A DNA stretch of 64,000 nucleotides from assembly GCF_014649855.1 (NCBI RefSeq), contig NZ_BMTV01000032.1, positions 1 to 64,000 on the forward strand, read 5' to 3'. The stretch is from Streptomyces roseolus. Its GTDB lineage: Bacteria; Actinomycetota; Actinomycetes; Streptomycetales; Streptomycetaceae. Under the pieces are notes generated by a model that saw only the letters and a program-made list of their open reading frames with translations, was not told the origin of the DNA and ran no database searches. A program made the position numbers and the translations under genes. This document shows, one piece after another, positions 9,301 through 16,175 of the stretch (its first letter is position 1; each line of letters starts with the position of its first letter).

Positions 9301-9849
9301 CCAGCCGATCAGGATCATGAAGATCGGGATGAGCGGCAGGGTGACGACGATGATGGCGGCCGAGACCCAGTCCTCGGTCACGATCCGCGCGAGGACCGCG
9401 ATCGGGACGACGACGGCGAGGCCGAGCTGGGGCAGGTAGCGGGCGAAGTAGTCGTCGAGCGCGTCCACGCCCCGGGTGGCGAGCGCGATGAGCGAGCCGG
9501 TGCGCTGTCCGCCGAGCCAGCCGGGCCCGAGCGCGGTGGCCCGCTCCAGGAGCCGGCCGCGGAGCTCGGACTTGACCGCCGCACTGGCCCGGTGGGCGGC
9601 GAGTTCGGTCAGCCAGGAGACCAGGCCCCGTGCCACCGCGACCCCGGCGAGCAGCAGCAGGGGAGTGGACAGCGCGGAAACCGAGAGGCCCTGCTGGAAG
9701 GCCCCCACCACGATCTCGGCGATCAGCATGGCCTGGGCGATGACCAGGCCGGCCCCGACCAGGCCGAGCACGACGACCGCGACGAGGAAGACGCGGGTCG
9801 CCCGGGCGTACCGGAGGAGACGCGGGTCGATCGGTTTCACGTGAAACAT
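6304..9849 (-). CDS. cydCD: Fused CydD-CydC ABC exporter for cytochrome bd assembly, 1181 aa
   Basis: CydDC exports thiols such as glutathione or cysteine in other bacteria and is required to assemble cytochrome bd. In Streptomyces the two half-transporters are one protein, as here. The first half has six membrane helices and an ATPase with Walker A GPSGAGKST and signature LSAGQRQR. The second half repeats this with GASGSGKTT and LSGGQRQR. A proline/alanine-rich linker joins them. The start ATG at 9849 lies inside a parS site, so the protein begins MFHVKP; the GTG at 9840 (MKPIDP) is an alternative with better spacing from AGAGGGG. It lies 62 bp after cydB. Confidence 0.95.
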   Translation of the reverse strand: MFHVKPIDPRLLRYARATRVFLVAVVVLGLVGAGLVIAQAMLIAEIVVGAFQQGLSVSALSTPLLLLAGVAVARGLVSWLTELAAHRASAAVKSELRGRLLERATALGPGWLGGQRTGSLIALATRGVDALDDYFARYLPQLGLAVVVPIAVLARIVTEDWVSAAIIVVTLPLIPIFMILIGWYTQARMDRQWKLLSRLSGHFLDVVAGLPTLKVFGRAKAQAASIRAITADYRRATMRTLRIAFLSSFALELLSTLSVALVAVTIGMRLVHGTLDLYTGLVILVLAPEAYLPLRQVGAQFHAAAEGLAAAEEIFEVLETPVRSGGGRAVPAGTRLELDGVTVRHPGRAEPSLDAASLTVEPGETVALVGPSGAGKSTLLDVVLGFTEPAAGSVRVGDVDLAKLDPTAWRERIAWVPQRPYLFAGTIAENVRLARPGAGDEEVRAALRDAGADGFVDALPDGAGTVLGEDGSGLSAGQRQRLALARAFLADRPLLLLDEPTAALDGETEAGIVDAVRRLAAGRTVLLVVHRPALLAVADRVVRIGTDAPVGEVAGGAEEPVAAARAAVPPAAASVRQEAAPVSTGERGVLARVRSMAGELKGRMGLALLLGSLALGSAVGLMAVSGWLISRASEQPPVLHLMVAVTATRAFGIGRAVFRYTERLVSHDAVLRMLAELRVSVYSRLERIAPAGLSRVRRGDLLARLVHDVDALQDYWLRWLLPAGAALVVGLGSVGFTAWLLPEAGAVLAVGLLVAGVLVPPLGAALARRAERRLAPARGALATAVADPLRGCAELTVAGALRDRLDRARAADRVLTGIASRQSAAAALGAGLSALVCGLTVVAAAWVGVQAVRDGRLDGVALAVVVLTPLAAFEAVTGLPLAVQYRRRVRHSAERVFEVLDAPVPVHEPAVPAAPPAGPFPLELTGLSARYAGQERPALDGFALTLDAGRRVAVVGASGSGKTTLAQVLLRFLDTEAGTYRIGGVPAAELDGDDVRRFVGLCAQDAHLFDSSLRENLRLARPDAGDGELREALRRARLLDWVDGLPDGLDTLVGEHGSKLSGGQRQRLALARALLADFPVLVLDEPAEHLDLATADALTDDLLRATEGRTTVLITHRLHGLDAVDEVVVLDGGRTVQRGPYAELAAEDGPLRRMLEQERAADLLLAGGGPTPPDRPTFLSK
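9834..9847. promoter_or_regulatory. parS: parS site overlapping the cydCD start
   Basis: A perfect GTTTCACGTGAAAC palindrome, the ParB-binding site known from Streptomyces. It overlaps the cydCD start codon and encodes FHVK on the minus strand. It is the site furthest from parAB in this window. Confidence 0.92.
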
Positions 9850-9911
9850 GCCCCTCTGGATGAGCGCCCGGGCCCTCGCGGACCCGGGCGACGACGGCGT
9901 CGGCGGCTGCC

Positions 9912-10913
9912 CTAGTGGGCGTCGGCGATGTGCTGGGTGCCGATCCGCTTGCGGAAGACCCAGTAGGTCCAGCCCTGGTAGAGCAGGACCAGCGGCGTGG
10001 CGACGGCCGCGCACCAGGTCATGATCTTGAGCGTGTACGGGCTCGACGACGCGTTCGTCACGGTCAGGCTCCACGCGGGGTCGAGCGAGGACGGCATGAC
10101 GTTCGGGAAGAGCGCCAGGAACAGCATCGCGACCGCGGCGGCGATCGTCACGCCCGAGAGCGCGAACGACCAGCCCTCGCGCCCCGCCTTGATCGCGCCG
10201 ATCGCTCCGACCAGCGAGAGCGCCGCGACGAGCATCGCCGCGAGGCTCCAGCCGTCGCCGGAGTCGGCCTGGGTCCAGATCAGGAAGGCGAGCGCGAGCA
10301 CCGCGGTGACCAGCCCCAGCCTCAGGGCGAGCGCCCGGGCCCTGACCCGGATGTCACCGACCGTCTTCAGGGCCACGAAGACCGTGCCGTGGAAGGTGAA
10401 GAGGGCGAGCGTCACCAGTCCGCCGAGGAGGGCGTACGGGTTGAGCAGCTCCCAGAGGTTGCCGACGTACTCCATGTCCCCGTCGATCTTCACGCCGCGG
10501 ACGATGTTGCCGAAGGCGACGCCCCACAGGATCGCGGGGATCAGCGAGGTCCAGAAGATCGCCTGCTCCCAGTTGCGCTGCCAGTTCTCCTCGGGCCGCT
10601 TGACCCGGTACTCGAAGGCGACACCGCGGACGATGAGGCAGACCAGGATGACCAGCAGCGGCAGGTAGAAGCCGGAGAAGAGGGTCGCGTACCACTCGGG
10701 GAAGGCGGCGAAGGTCGCACCGCCGGCGGTCAGCAACCACACCTCGTTGCCGTCCCAGACGGGTCCGATGGTGTTGATCAGGACCCGCTTCTCGGGCCGG
10801 TTCCGGGCGAGCAGCTTGGTGAGGACGCCGACCCCGAAGTCGAATCCCTCCAGGAAGAAGTAGCCGGTCCAGAGGACGGCGATGAGTACGAACCAGACGT
10901 CGTGGAGTTCCAT
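9912..10913 (-). CDS. cydB: Cytochrome bd quinol oxidase subunit II, 333 aa
   Basis: CydB pairs with CydA in the membrane-bound high-affinity quinol oxidase. Family features include the N-terminal VWFVLIAVLWTGYFFLEGFDFGVGVL, the charged RPEKRVLINTIGPVWDGNEVW loop (quoted in part), and about eight to nine hydrophobic helices. The length is typical. ATG at 10913 has CAGGAGATCGAGGC just upstream. It begins 18 bp after the cydA stop, which indicates one transcript. Confidence 0.97.
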   Translation of the reverse strand: MELHDVWFVLIAVLWTGYFFLEGFDFGVGVLTKLLARNRPEKRVLINTIGPVWDGNEVWLLTAGGATFAAFPEWYATLFSGFYLPLLVILVCLIVRGVAFEYRVKRPEENWQRNWEQAIFWTSLIPAILWGVAFGNIVRGVKIDGDMEYVGNLWELLNPYALLGGLVTLALFTFHGTVFVALKTVGDIRVRARALALRLGLVTAVLALAFLIWTQADSGDGWSLAAMLVAALSLVGAIGAIKAGREGWSFALSGVTIAAAVAMLFLALFPNVMPSSLDPAWSLTVTNASSSPYTLKIMTWCAAVATPLVLLYQGWTYWVFRKRIGTQHIADAH

Positions 10914-10931
10914 GCCTCGATCTCCTGAGCC

Positions 10932-12449
10932 TCAGTACGAGAAGGCCATGGGCCGGTCGGGGTCGCGGGTGTCCCCGCCGATCTTGGTGGGCGGGTTGAG
11001 GTCGTCCTCGGTGAGCTCGGGCGGTCCGGCCTTCGCGTACTTCACGATGAGCTTGACCTCGATGACGGCGAGGATCGCGTAGAGCGTGGTGAAGACGATC
11101 ATCGAGGTGAGCACCTCGCCCTGGGAGGTGCCGGGGGAGACGGCGGCGCTGGTCTTCATCACGCCGTAGACCACCCAGGGCTGCCTGCCCATCTCGGTGA
11201 AGATCCAGCCCCAGGAGTTGGCGATCAGCGGGAAGAGCATGGTCCAGAGGGCCACGATCCAGTACCACTTGCCGATCTTCGGGCTGAGCGCCTTGTTCTT
11301 GAAGAGGACGAGGTTCGGCACCTCGTCCTCACCGGTCCGCAGGCCGGGGGCGATCAGGAACTTCCTGCGGGTCAGCCAGAGCCCGATGAAACCGAGGGTG
11401 AGCGAGGCCATGCCGAAGCCGATCATCCAGCGGAAGCCCCAGTAGGCGACGGGGATGTTGGGCCGGTAGTCGCCGGGCCCGTACTTCTCCTGCTCGGCCT
11501 TGTTGATGTCGTTGATGCCGGGGACGTACGAGTGGAAGTCGCCGTTGGCGAGGTAGGAGAGCACCCCGGGGACCTCGATGGCGACCTTGTTGTGGCCCTT
11601 GTCGACGTCGCCGACGGCGAATATCGAGAAGGGCGCGGGCGCCTCGCCGTCCCACAGCGCCTCGGCGGCGGCCATCTTCATCGGCTGCTGCTTGAACATG
11701 ACCTTGCCGAGCATGTCCCCGCTGATCGCGGTGCCCAGGCCGGCGATGATCAGGGTGATCAGGCCGAGCCGCAGCGAGGTCCGCATCACCGGGACGTGCC
11801 GCTTGCGCGCCAGGTGGAAGGCGGCGATGCCGACCATGAAGGCGCCGCCGACGAGGAAGGCCGCCGTCATGGTGTGGAAGAACTGGGTGAGGGCGGTGTT
11901 CTGGGTGAGGACCGCCCAGAAGTCGGTGAGCTCGGCGCGCGCGCCCTGGCCGCGGTCCTCGTTGATGCGGTAGCCGACCGGGTGCTGCATCCAGGAGTTG
12001 GCGGCCAGGATGAAGTACGCGGAGAGGATCGTGCCGATCGACACCATCCAGATGCAGGCGAGGTGGATCTTCTTCGGCAGCTTGTCCCAGCCGAAGATCC
12101 ACAGGCCGATGAACGTGGACTCGAAGAAGAAGGCGATGAGCGCCTCGAAGGCCAGCGGGGCGCCGAAGACGTCACCGACGAAGCGGGAGTAGTCCGACCA
12201 GTTCATGCCGAACTGGAACTCCTGCACGATGCCGGTGACGACGCCCATCGCGATGTTGATGAGGAAGAGCTTCCCCCAGAACTTGGTGGCCCGGAGGTAC
12301 TTCTCCTTCTCGGTCCGCACCCAGGCGGTCTGGAGCCCCGCGGTGAGCGCGGCGAGCGAGATCGTCAGCGGGACGAAGAGAAAGTGGTAGACGGTGGTGA
12401 TGCCGAACTGCCAGCGCGCCAAGGTCTCCGGCGCCAGAGCGAGGTCCAC
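10932..12449 (-). CDS. cydA: Cytochrome bd quinol oxidase subunit I, 505 aa
   Basis: CydA carries the haem groups and the quinol site of cytochrome bd oxidase, which reduces O2 to water under low oxygen. The N-terminal haem-ligand His is seen at residue 22 (TVYHFLFVPLTI). Further landmarks are the GRQPWVVYGVMKTSAAVSP segment near the C terminus and the FHTMTAAFLVGGAFM helix. A GTG start at 12449 follows AAGGAGA at good spacing. A perfect Rex operator lies about 85 bp upstream, so the operon should respond to the NADH/NAD+ ratio. Confidence 0.97.
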   Translation of the reverse strand: MDLALAPETLARWQFGITTVYHFLFVPLTISLAALTAGLQTAWVRTEKEKYLRATKFWGKLFLINIAMGVVTGIVQEFQFGMNWSDYSRFVGDVFGAPLAFEALIAFFFESTFIGLWIFGWDKLPKKIHLACIWMVSIGTILSAYFILAANSWMQHPVGYRINEDRGQGARAELTDFWAVLTQNTALTQFFHTMTAAFLVGGAFMVGIAAFHLARKRHVPVMRTSLRLGLITLIIAGLGTAISGDMLGKVMFKQQPMKMAAAEALWDGEAPAPFSIFAVGDVDKGHNKVAIEVPGVLSYLANGDFHSYVPGINDINKAEQEKYGPGDYRPNIPVAYWGFRWMIGFGMASLTLGFIGLWLTRRKFLIAPGLRTGEDEVPNLVLFKNKALSPKIGKWYWIVALWTMLFPLIANSWGWIFTEMGRQPWVVYGVMKTSAAVSPGTSQGEVLTSMIVFTTLYAILAVIEVKLIVKYAKAGPPELTEDDLNPPTKIGGDTRDPDRPMAFSY

Positions 12450-12532
12450 GTCGTCTTCTCCTTACATCGCCGTGGTCACATCGGCGGTTTGCCCCTTTAA
12501 TCCCGCCCTTACGGGACGAACGGGGACACGCT

Positions 12533-12548
12533 TGTGAACGCGTTCACA
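12533..12548. promoter_or_regulatory. Rex operator upstream of the cyd operon
   Basis: TGTGAACGCGTTCACA is a perfect 16-bp palindrome matching the Rex consensus TGTGAAC-N-TTCACA described in S. coelicolor, where cydABCD is a known Rex target. NADH accumulation releases Rex and switches on the bd oxidase. It lies between cydA (minus) and the cyclophilin-like gene (plus), in a locally AT-richer stretch. Confidence 0.92.
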
Positions 12549-12652
12549 TTCACAAGCAATTATGACTCATACGAAATCCGTACTGGAGAGCGGGGGCCTG
12601 TACCGAAGGTCACACCTTCCCAAGGCCTTCAACATATTGTTGAATTCGGCGC

Positions 12653-13027
12653 ATGATCCTTCGGATACGCCTCAGCTGGCCGGCCGGTCACACCACGGCC
12701 ACCCTCGACGAGACCCCCACGAGCACGGCGCTCCTGGGGGCTCTGCCGATCGTCTCCACCGCCCGCACGTGGGGCGAGGAGGTCTACTTCGACACTCCGG
12801 TCTCGGTGCCGCGCGAGGAGGGGGCGCGTCAGGTCGTCGACCCCGGCACGGTGGCCTTCTGGACCGACGGCGACGCCCTCGCCCTCCCCTACGGGCCGAC
12901 CCCGATCTCACGGGGCGAGGAGTGCCGGCTGGCGAGCCCCTGCAATCTGCTGGGCTCGCTCGACGGGGACCCGCGGATCCTGGCCACCGTCCGCGACGGC
13001 GACCCGATCCGCGTGGAACTCGCCTGA
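12653..13027 (+). CDS. Cyclophilin-like fold protein, 124 aa
   Basis: This is a small soluble beta-rich protein resembling the cyclophilin-like (DUF369-type) fold family of unknown function. Visible features are the N-terminal strand MILRIRLSWPAG, the WGEEVYFDTPV segment, VDPGTVAFWTDGDALALPYGP (quoted to its end), and RGEECRLASPCNLLG. The domain lacks the catalytic residues of true peptidyl-prolyl isomerases as far as I can judge. The ATG at 12653 has no clear Shine-Dalgarno sequence. It is divergent from cydA and convergent with hisC. Confidence 0.75.
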   Translation: MILRIRLSWPAGHTTATLDETPTSTALLGALPIVSTARTWGEEVYFDTPVSVPREEGARQVVDPGTVAFWTDGDALALPYGPTPISRGEECRLASPCNLLGSLDGDPRILATVRDGDPIRVELA

Positions 13028-13077
13028 GAGGTGCGCCCCCGGGCCGTCAGGCCCACGAAGGGCGCCTCCCCGAGCCG

Positions 13078-14175
13078 TCAGGCTCCCTGCCGGAAGCCCT
13101 CCGTCACCTTGAGGAACAGGTCGTTCGCCTCGGTCTCGCCGATCGTGACGCGCACACCCTCCCCCGCGAACGGCCGCACCACCACACCGTGCCGCTCGCA
13201 CTCCGCCGCGAACTCCATGGTCCGCTCGCCGAGCCGCAGCCAGACGAAGTTCGCCTGTGCGTCCGGCACCGTCCAGCCCTGGGCCACGAGCCCCGCGCGG
13301 ACCCGCTCGCGCTCCGCCACCAGCGAGCCGACCCGGCCGAGCAGTTCGTCCTCGGCGCGCAGCGAGGCCACCGCCGCGTCCTGTGCCAGCTGGCTCACGC
13401 CGAACGGCACCGCCGTCTTGCGCAGCGCCGCCGCCACCGGCTCGTGGGCGATCGCGAAGCCGACCCGGAGCCCCGCCAGGCCGTACGCCTTGGAGAAGGT
13501 GCGCAGCACCGCCACGTTCGGCCGGTCACGGTAGAGCTCGATGCCGTCCGGGATGTCGGTGTCGCGGACGAACTCCTTGTACGCCTCGTCGAGCACGACC
13601 AGGACGTCGGAGGGCACCCGGTCCAGGAAGCGCTCCAGCTCGGCGCGGCGCACCGCGGTGCCCGTGGGGTTGTTGGGGTTGCAGACGAAGATCAGGCGGG
13701 TGCGGTCGGTGATCGCCGCGGCCATCGCGTCGAGGTCGTGCACCTCGCCGTCGGTCAGCGGCACCTGCACCGAGGTGGCCCCGCTGATCTGGGTGATGAT
13801 CGGGTAGGCCTCGAAGGAGCGCCAGGCGTAGATCACCTCGTCGCCCGGGCCCGAGGTCGCCTGGAGCAGCGACTGGGCGACGCCGACCGAGCCGGTGCCG
13901 GTGGCGATGTGGGAGACCGGGACGCCGAAGCGGTCGGCCAGCTCCGCGGAGAGCGCGGTGCAGGCCATGTCCGGGTACCGGTTGAAGCTCGCGGCGGCGG
14001 CCAGCGCGCTCTCCATCACGCCCGGCAGCGGCGGGTACGGGTTCTCGTTGGAGGACAGCTTGAAGGCGACGGGGCCGCCCGCCGCGGCCGGCTTGCCCGG
14101 CTTGTAGGTGGGGATGCCGTCCAGCTCGGCGCGCAGCCTGGGGGTGGACGTGCTCGTCCCGCTGGTCTCGCTCAC
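13078..14175 (-). CDS. hisC: Histidinol-phosphate aminotransferase (HisC family), 365 aa
   Basis: This is a PLP-dependent class I/II aminotransferase of the HisC type, which converts imidazole acetol phosphate to histidinol phosphate. FVCNPNNPTGTAV is the cofactor-phosphate and Asn region. VVLDEAYKEF carries the PLP-contacting Asp and Tyr. TFSKAYGLAGLRVG carries the Schiff-base Lys. It stands alone, outside a his operon, so it is probably the second HisC paralog of Streptomyces and might act on aromatic substrates. GTG at 14175 is preceded by GAGGAGG at 7 nt spacing. The frame stays open upstream but without homology. Confidence 0.92.
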   Translation of the reverse strand: MSETSGTSTSTPRLRAELDGIPTYKPGKPAAAGGPVAFKLSSNENPYPPLPGVMESALAAAASFNRYPDMACTALSAELADRFGVPVSHIATGTGSVGVAQSLLQATSGPGDEVIYAWRSFEAYPIITQISGATSVQVPLTDGEVHDLDAMAAAITDRTRLIFVCNPNNPTGTAVRRAELERFLDRVPSDVLVVLDEAYKEFVRDTDIPDGIELYRDRPNVAVLRTFSKAYGLAGLRVGFAIAHEPVAAALRKTAVPFGVSQLAQDAAVASLRAEDELLGRVGSLVAERERVRAGLVAQGWTVPDAQANFVWLRLGERTMEFAAECERHGVVVRPFAGEGVRVTIGETEANDLFLKVTEGFRQGA

Positions 14176-14568
14176 AGTGTGGCCTCCTCGACCGTCCGTA
14201 CCGCCAATGCTTCTCACCTTATGAGGATTCCGGCCCGCTGCGAATGGGCTGTGGACAACAGCCCTGCAACGCTGTGGAAAACCCGGTCCTCCGGCCCTCT
14301 CCATGCAAGGGGGCGCACGGACGGGTGGCGTGCGCCGGTGGCGAGCGCCGTGGCGCGCATCCCCCGTAGAGGTGAGTTGAGACCTCTTCGAGACCTCGCC
14401 CCCACACCAGGCCCATCCCGTCCGACGGCATCAAGTCGCATGGAGAAACCCTCAACTACCTTTGATTCTCCTTAATTTGAGCCTGTTCGACCATGCAGAA
14501 ACGTGCCTGTCAACGCCTGCATATGCGACCGTCTCGCTCACCCCACATCGCCCTACTATCGGCTCGCC
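14176..14568. promoter_or_regulatory. Divergent intergenic region with two DnaA-box-like sites
   Basis: About 390 bp lie between hisC and the LacI-type regulator. TGTGGACAA (14250-14258) is a perfect inverse match to the Streptomyces DnaA box TTGTCCACA. TGTGGAAAA at 14273-14281 matches eight of nine positions. Nearby AT-richer sequence (TTTGATTCTCCTTAATTTG, near 14461) is unusual for this genome and may hold a promoter. No gene is seen. Confidence 0.55.
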
Positions 14569-15675
14569 ATGACAGCAGCAGGGAAGCACCAGGTGAGCCG
14601 GGCACAGACCCGGGGAAGCCGGCAGGGCCGGGCAGGCATCCGGGACGTGGCCGCCGCCGCCGGGGTCTCCATCACGACTGTCTCCGACGCGCTCAACGGC
14701 AAGGGACGACTCCCGGACGCCACCCGCAGGCACGTCCGCGAGGTCGCCGACCGGCTGGGCTACCGCCCCTCCGCGGCGGCCCGCACGCTCCGCACCGGCA
14801 AGTCGGGACTCATCGGCCTGACCGTGACGACATACGGGGATGAACCTTTCACCTTCACGGAGTTCGCCTACTTCGCGGAGATGGCCAGGGCCGCCACGTC
14901 GGCCGCGCTCGCCCGCGGCTACGCCCTCGTCATCCTCCCCGCGACCTCACGCCATGACGTCTGGTCGAACGTCGCCCTCGACGGCACCGTCGTCATCGAC
15001 CCCTCCGACCACGACCCGGTCGTCACCGAGCTCGTCCGCCAGGGCCTCCCCGTCGTCTCCGACGGACGCCCCGCCGGCACGCTCCCGGTGACCGCCTGGG
15101 TCGACAACGACCACGATGCCGCCGTCCTCGGCCTCCTCGACCACCTCGCCGAGGCCGGCGCCCGCCGGATCGGCCTCCTCACCGGCACCACCACCGACAC
15201 CTACACCCGCCTCTCCACCACCGCGTACCTCAAGTGGTGCGAGCGGGTCGGACAGGACCCCGTCTACGAGGCCTACCCGGCGCACGACCCGTGCGCGGGC
15301 GCCGTCGCGGCCGACCGGCTGCTCGCCCGCCCCGACCGTCCCGACGCCGTCTACGGCCTCTTCGACCCCAACGGCACCGACCTCCTCGCCGCCGCCCGCC
15401 GCTACGGGCTGCGCGTCCCGGACGACCTGCTGATCGTGTGCTGCAGCGAGTCCACCGTCTACGCCACCACCGAACCGCCCATCACGACGCTCTCGCTCAA
15501 ACCGCGGCGCATCGGCACCGCCGTCGTCCAGCTCCTCATCGACGCCATCGAGGGGATCGAGAGCGACGGCCCGCTCGAACAGGTGATACCGACCGAGCTC
15601 ATCGTCCGCACCTCCTCGCAGCGCCGGTCGCCGCGGACGACGGTGAGCCCGCCGCGCTCACCCGCGAAGGACTGA
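14569..15675 (+). CDS. LacI-family transcriptional regulator, 368 aa
   Basis: An N-terminal LacI helix-turn-helix (GIRDVAAAAGVSITTVSDAL, about residues 24-43) and hinge are followed by a periplasmic-binding-protein-like effector domain typical of sugar-responsive repressors. The C terminus ends in a variable, serine/arginine-rich tail. The ATG at 14569 fits the family, with about 20 residues before the DNA-binding domain. No transporter or sugar-metabolism gene is adjacent, so the effector and regulon are unknown. It may control itself or distant genes. Confidence 0.92.
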   Translation: MTAAGKHQVSRAQTRGSRQGRAGIRDVAAAAGVSITTVSDALNGKGRLPDATRRHVREVADRLGYRPSAAARTLRTGKSGLIGLTVTTYGDEPFTFTEFAYFAEMARAATSAALARGYALVILPATSRHDVWSNVALDGTVVIDPSDHDPVVTELVRQGLPVVSDGRPAGTLPVTAWVDNDHDAAVLGLLDHLAEAGARRIGLLTGTTTDTYTRLSTTAYLKWCERVGQDPVYEAYPAHDPCAGAVAADRLLARPDRPDAVYGLFDPNGTDLLAAARRYGLRVPDDLLIVCCSESTVYATTEPPITTLSLKPRRIGTAVVQLLIDAIEGIESDGPLEQVIPTELIVRTSSQRRSPRTTVSPPRSPAKD

Positions 15676-16175
15676 CGGGCCGCGGGCCCGGACGACCGAC
15701 GGCACACCCTCCGGACTCCGGCCGCGCCGAAAGAGCGGCCGGACGAACGACCCGAGCGGGACGGGCACGACCCGAGCACGACCGAGCACGACCGGGCGGG
15801 TTCGGGCTTCACCGAGCACGACCGAGCAGCACCGAACACGACCCGAGTACGGCCCAGGGGCGAGGCGCGCAGCACGAAGCGAGCCCGTCCCGGCACGATC
15901 CGGCACGAGCCGGTACGACCCCGAGAACGAGCGCCGTCCCGTCCCTGCCCGTGGGCGGTGACGGCGAAACCGGGCACCCCACCGGACCCGACCCTGGACT
16001 GGACCTTCTCAATTCGGGCGAAACAACCGGTGAACCCGGAGCGAACCCGGATTCACCACCCCTGGTGCGTCACACAGGCGGACCCTCATTCCTATGATGG
16101 GCGCACGACACCGCGGACCCCCCGACCAGGCCGGTCCGCGATGTGCAGGGCATCGCGACGGTGGTGGAGGGGTCG
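15676..16175. repeat. Intergenic tract with 10-bp-periodic repeats and a promoter candidate
   Basis: Between about 15741 and 15930 the plus strand shows degenerate 10-nt units in one register: CCCGAGCACG at 15771, ACCGAGCACG at 15781 and 15811, ACCGAGCAGC at 15821, ACCGAACACG at 15831, CGGCACGATC at 15891, CGGCACGAGC at 15901 and CGGTACGACC at 15911. The period is close to one helical turn. I see no credible gene; the open frames lack codon bias. Further right, GTCACA (16069-16074), an 18-bp spacer and TATGAT (16093-16098) form a fair housekeeping promoter for the phosphatase gene. Confidence 0.65.
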
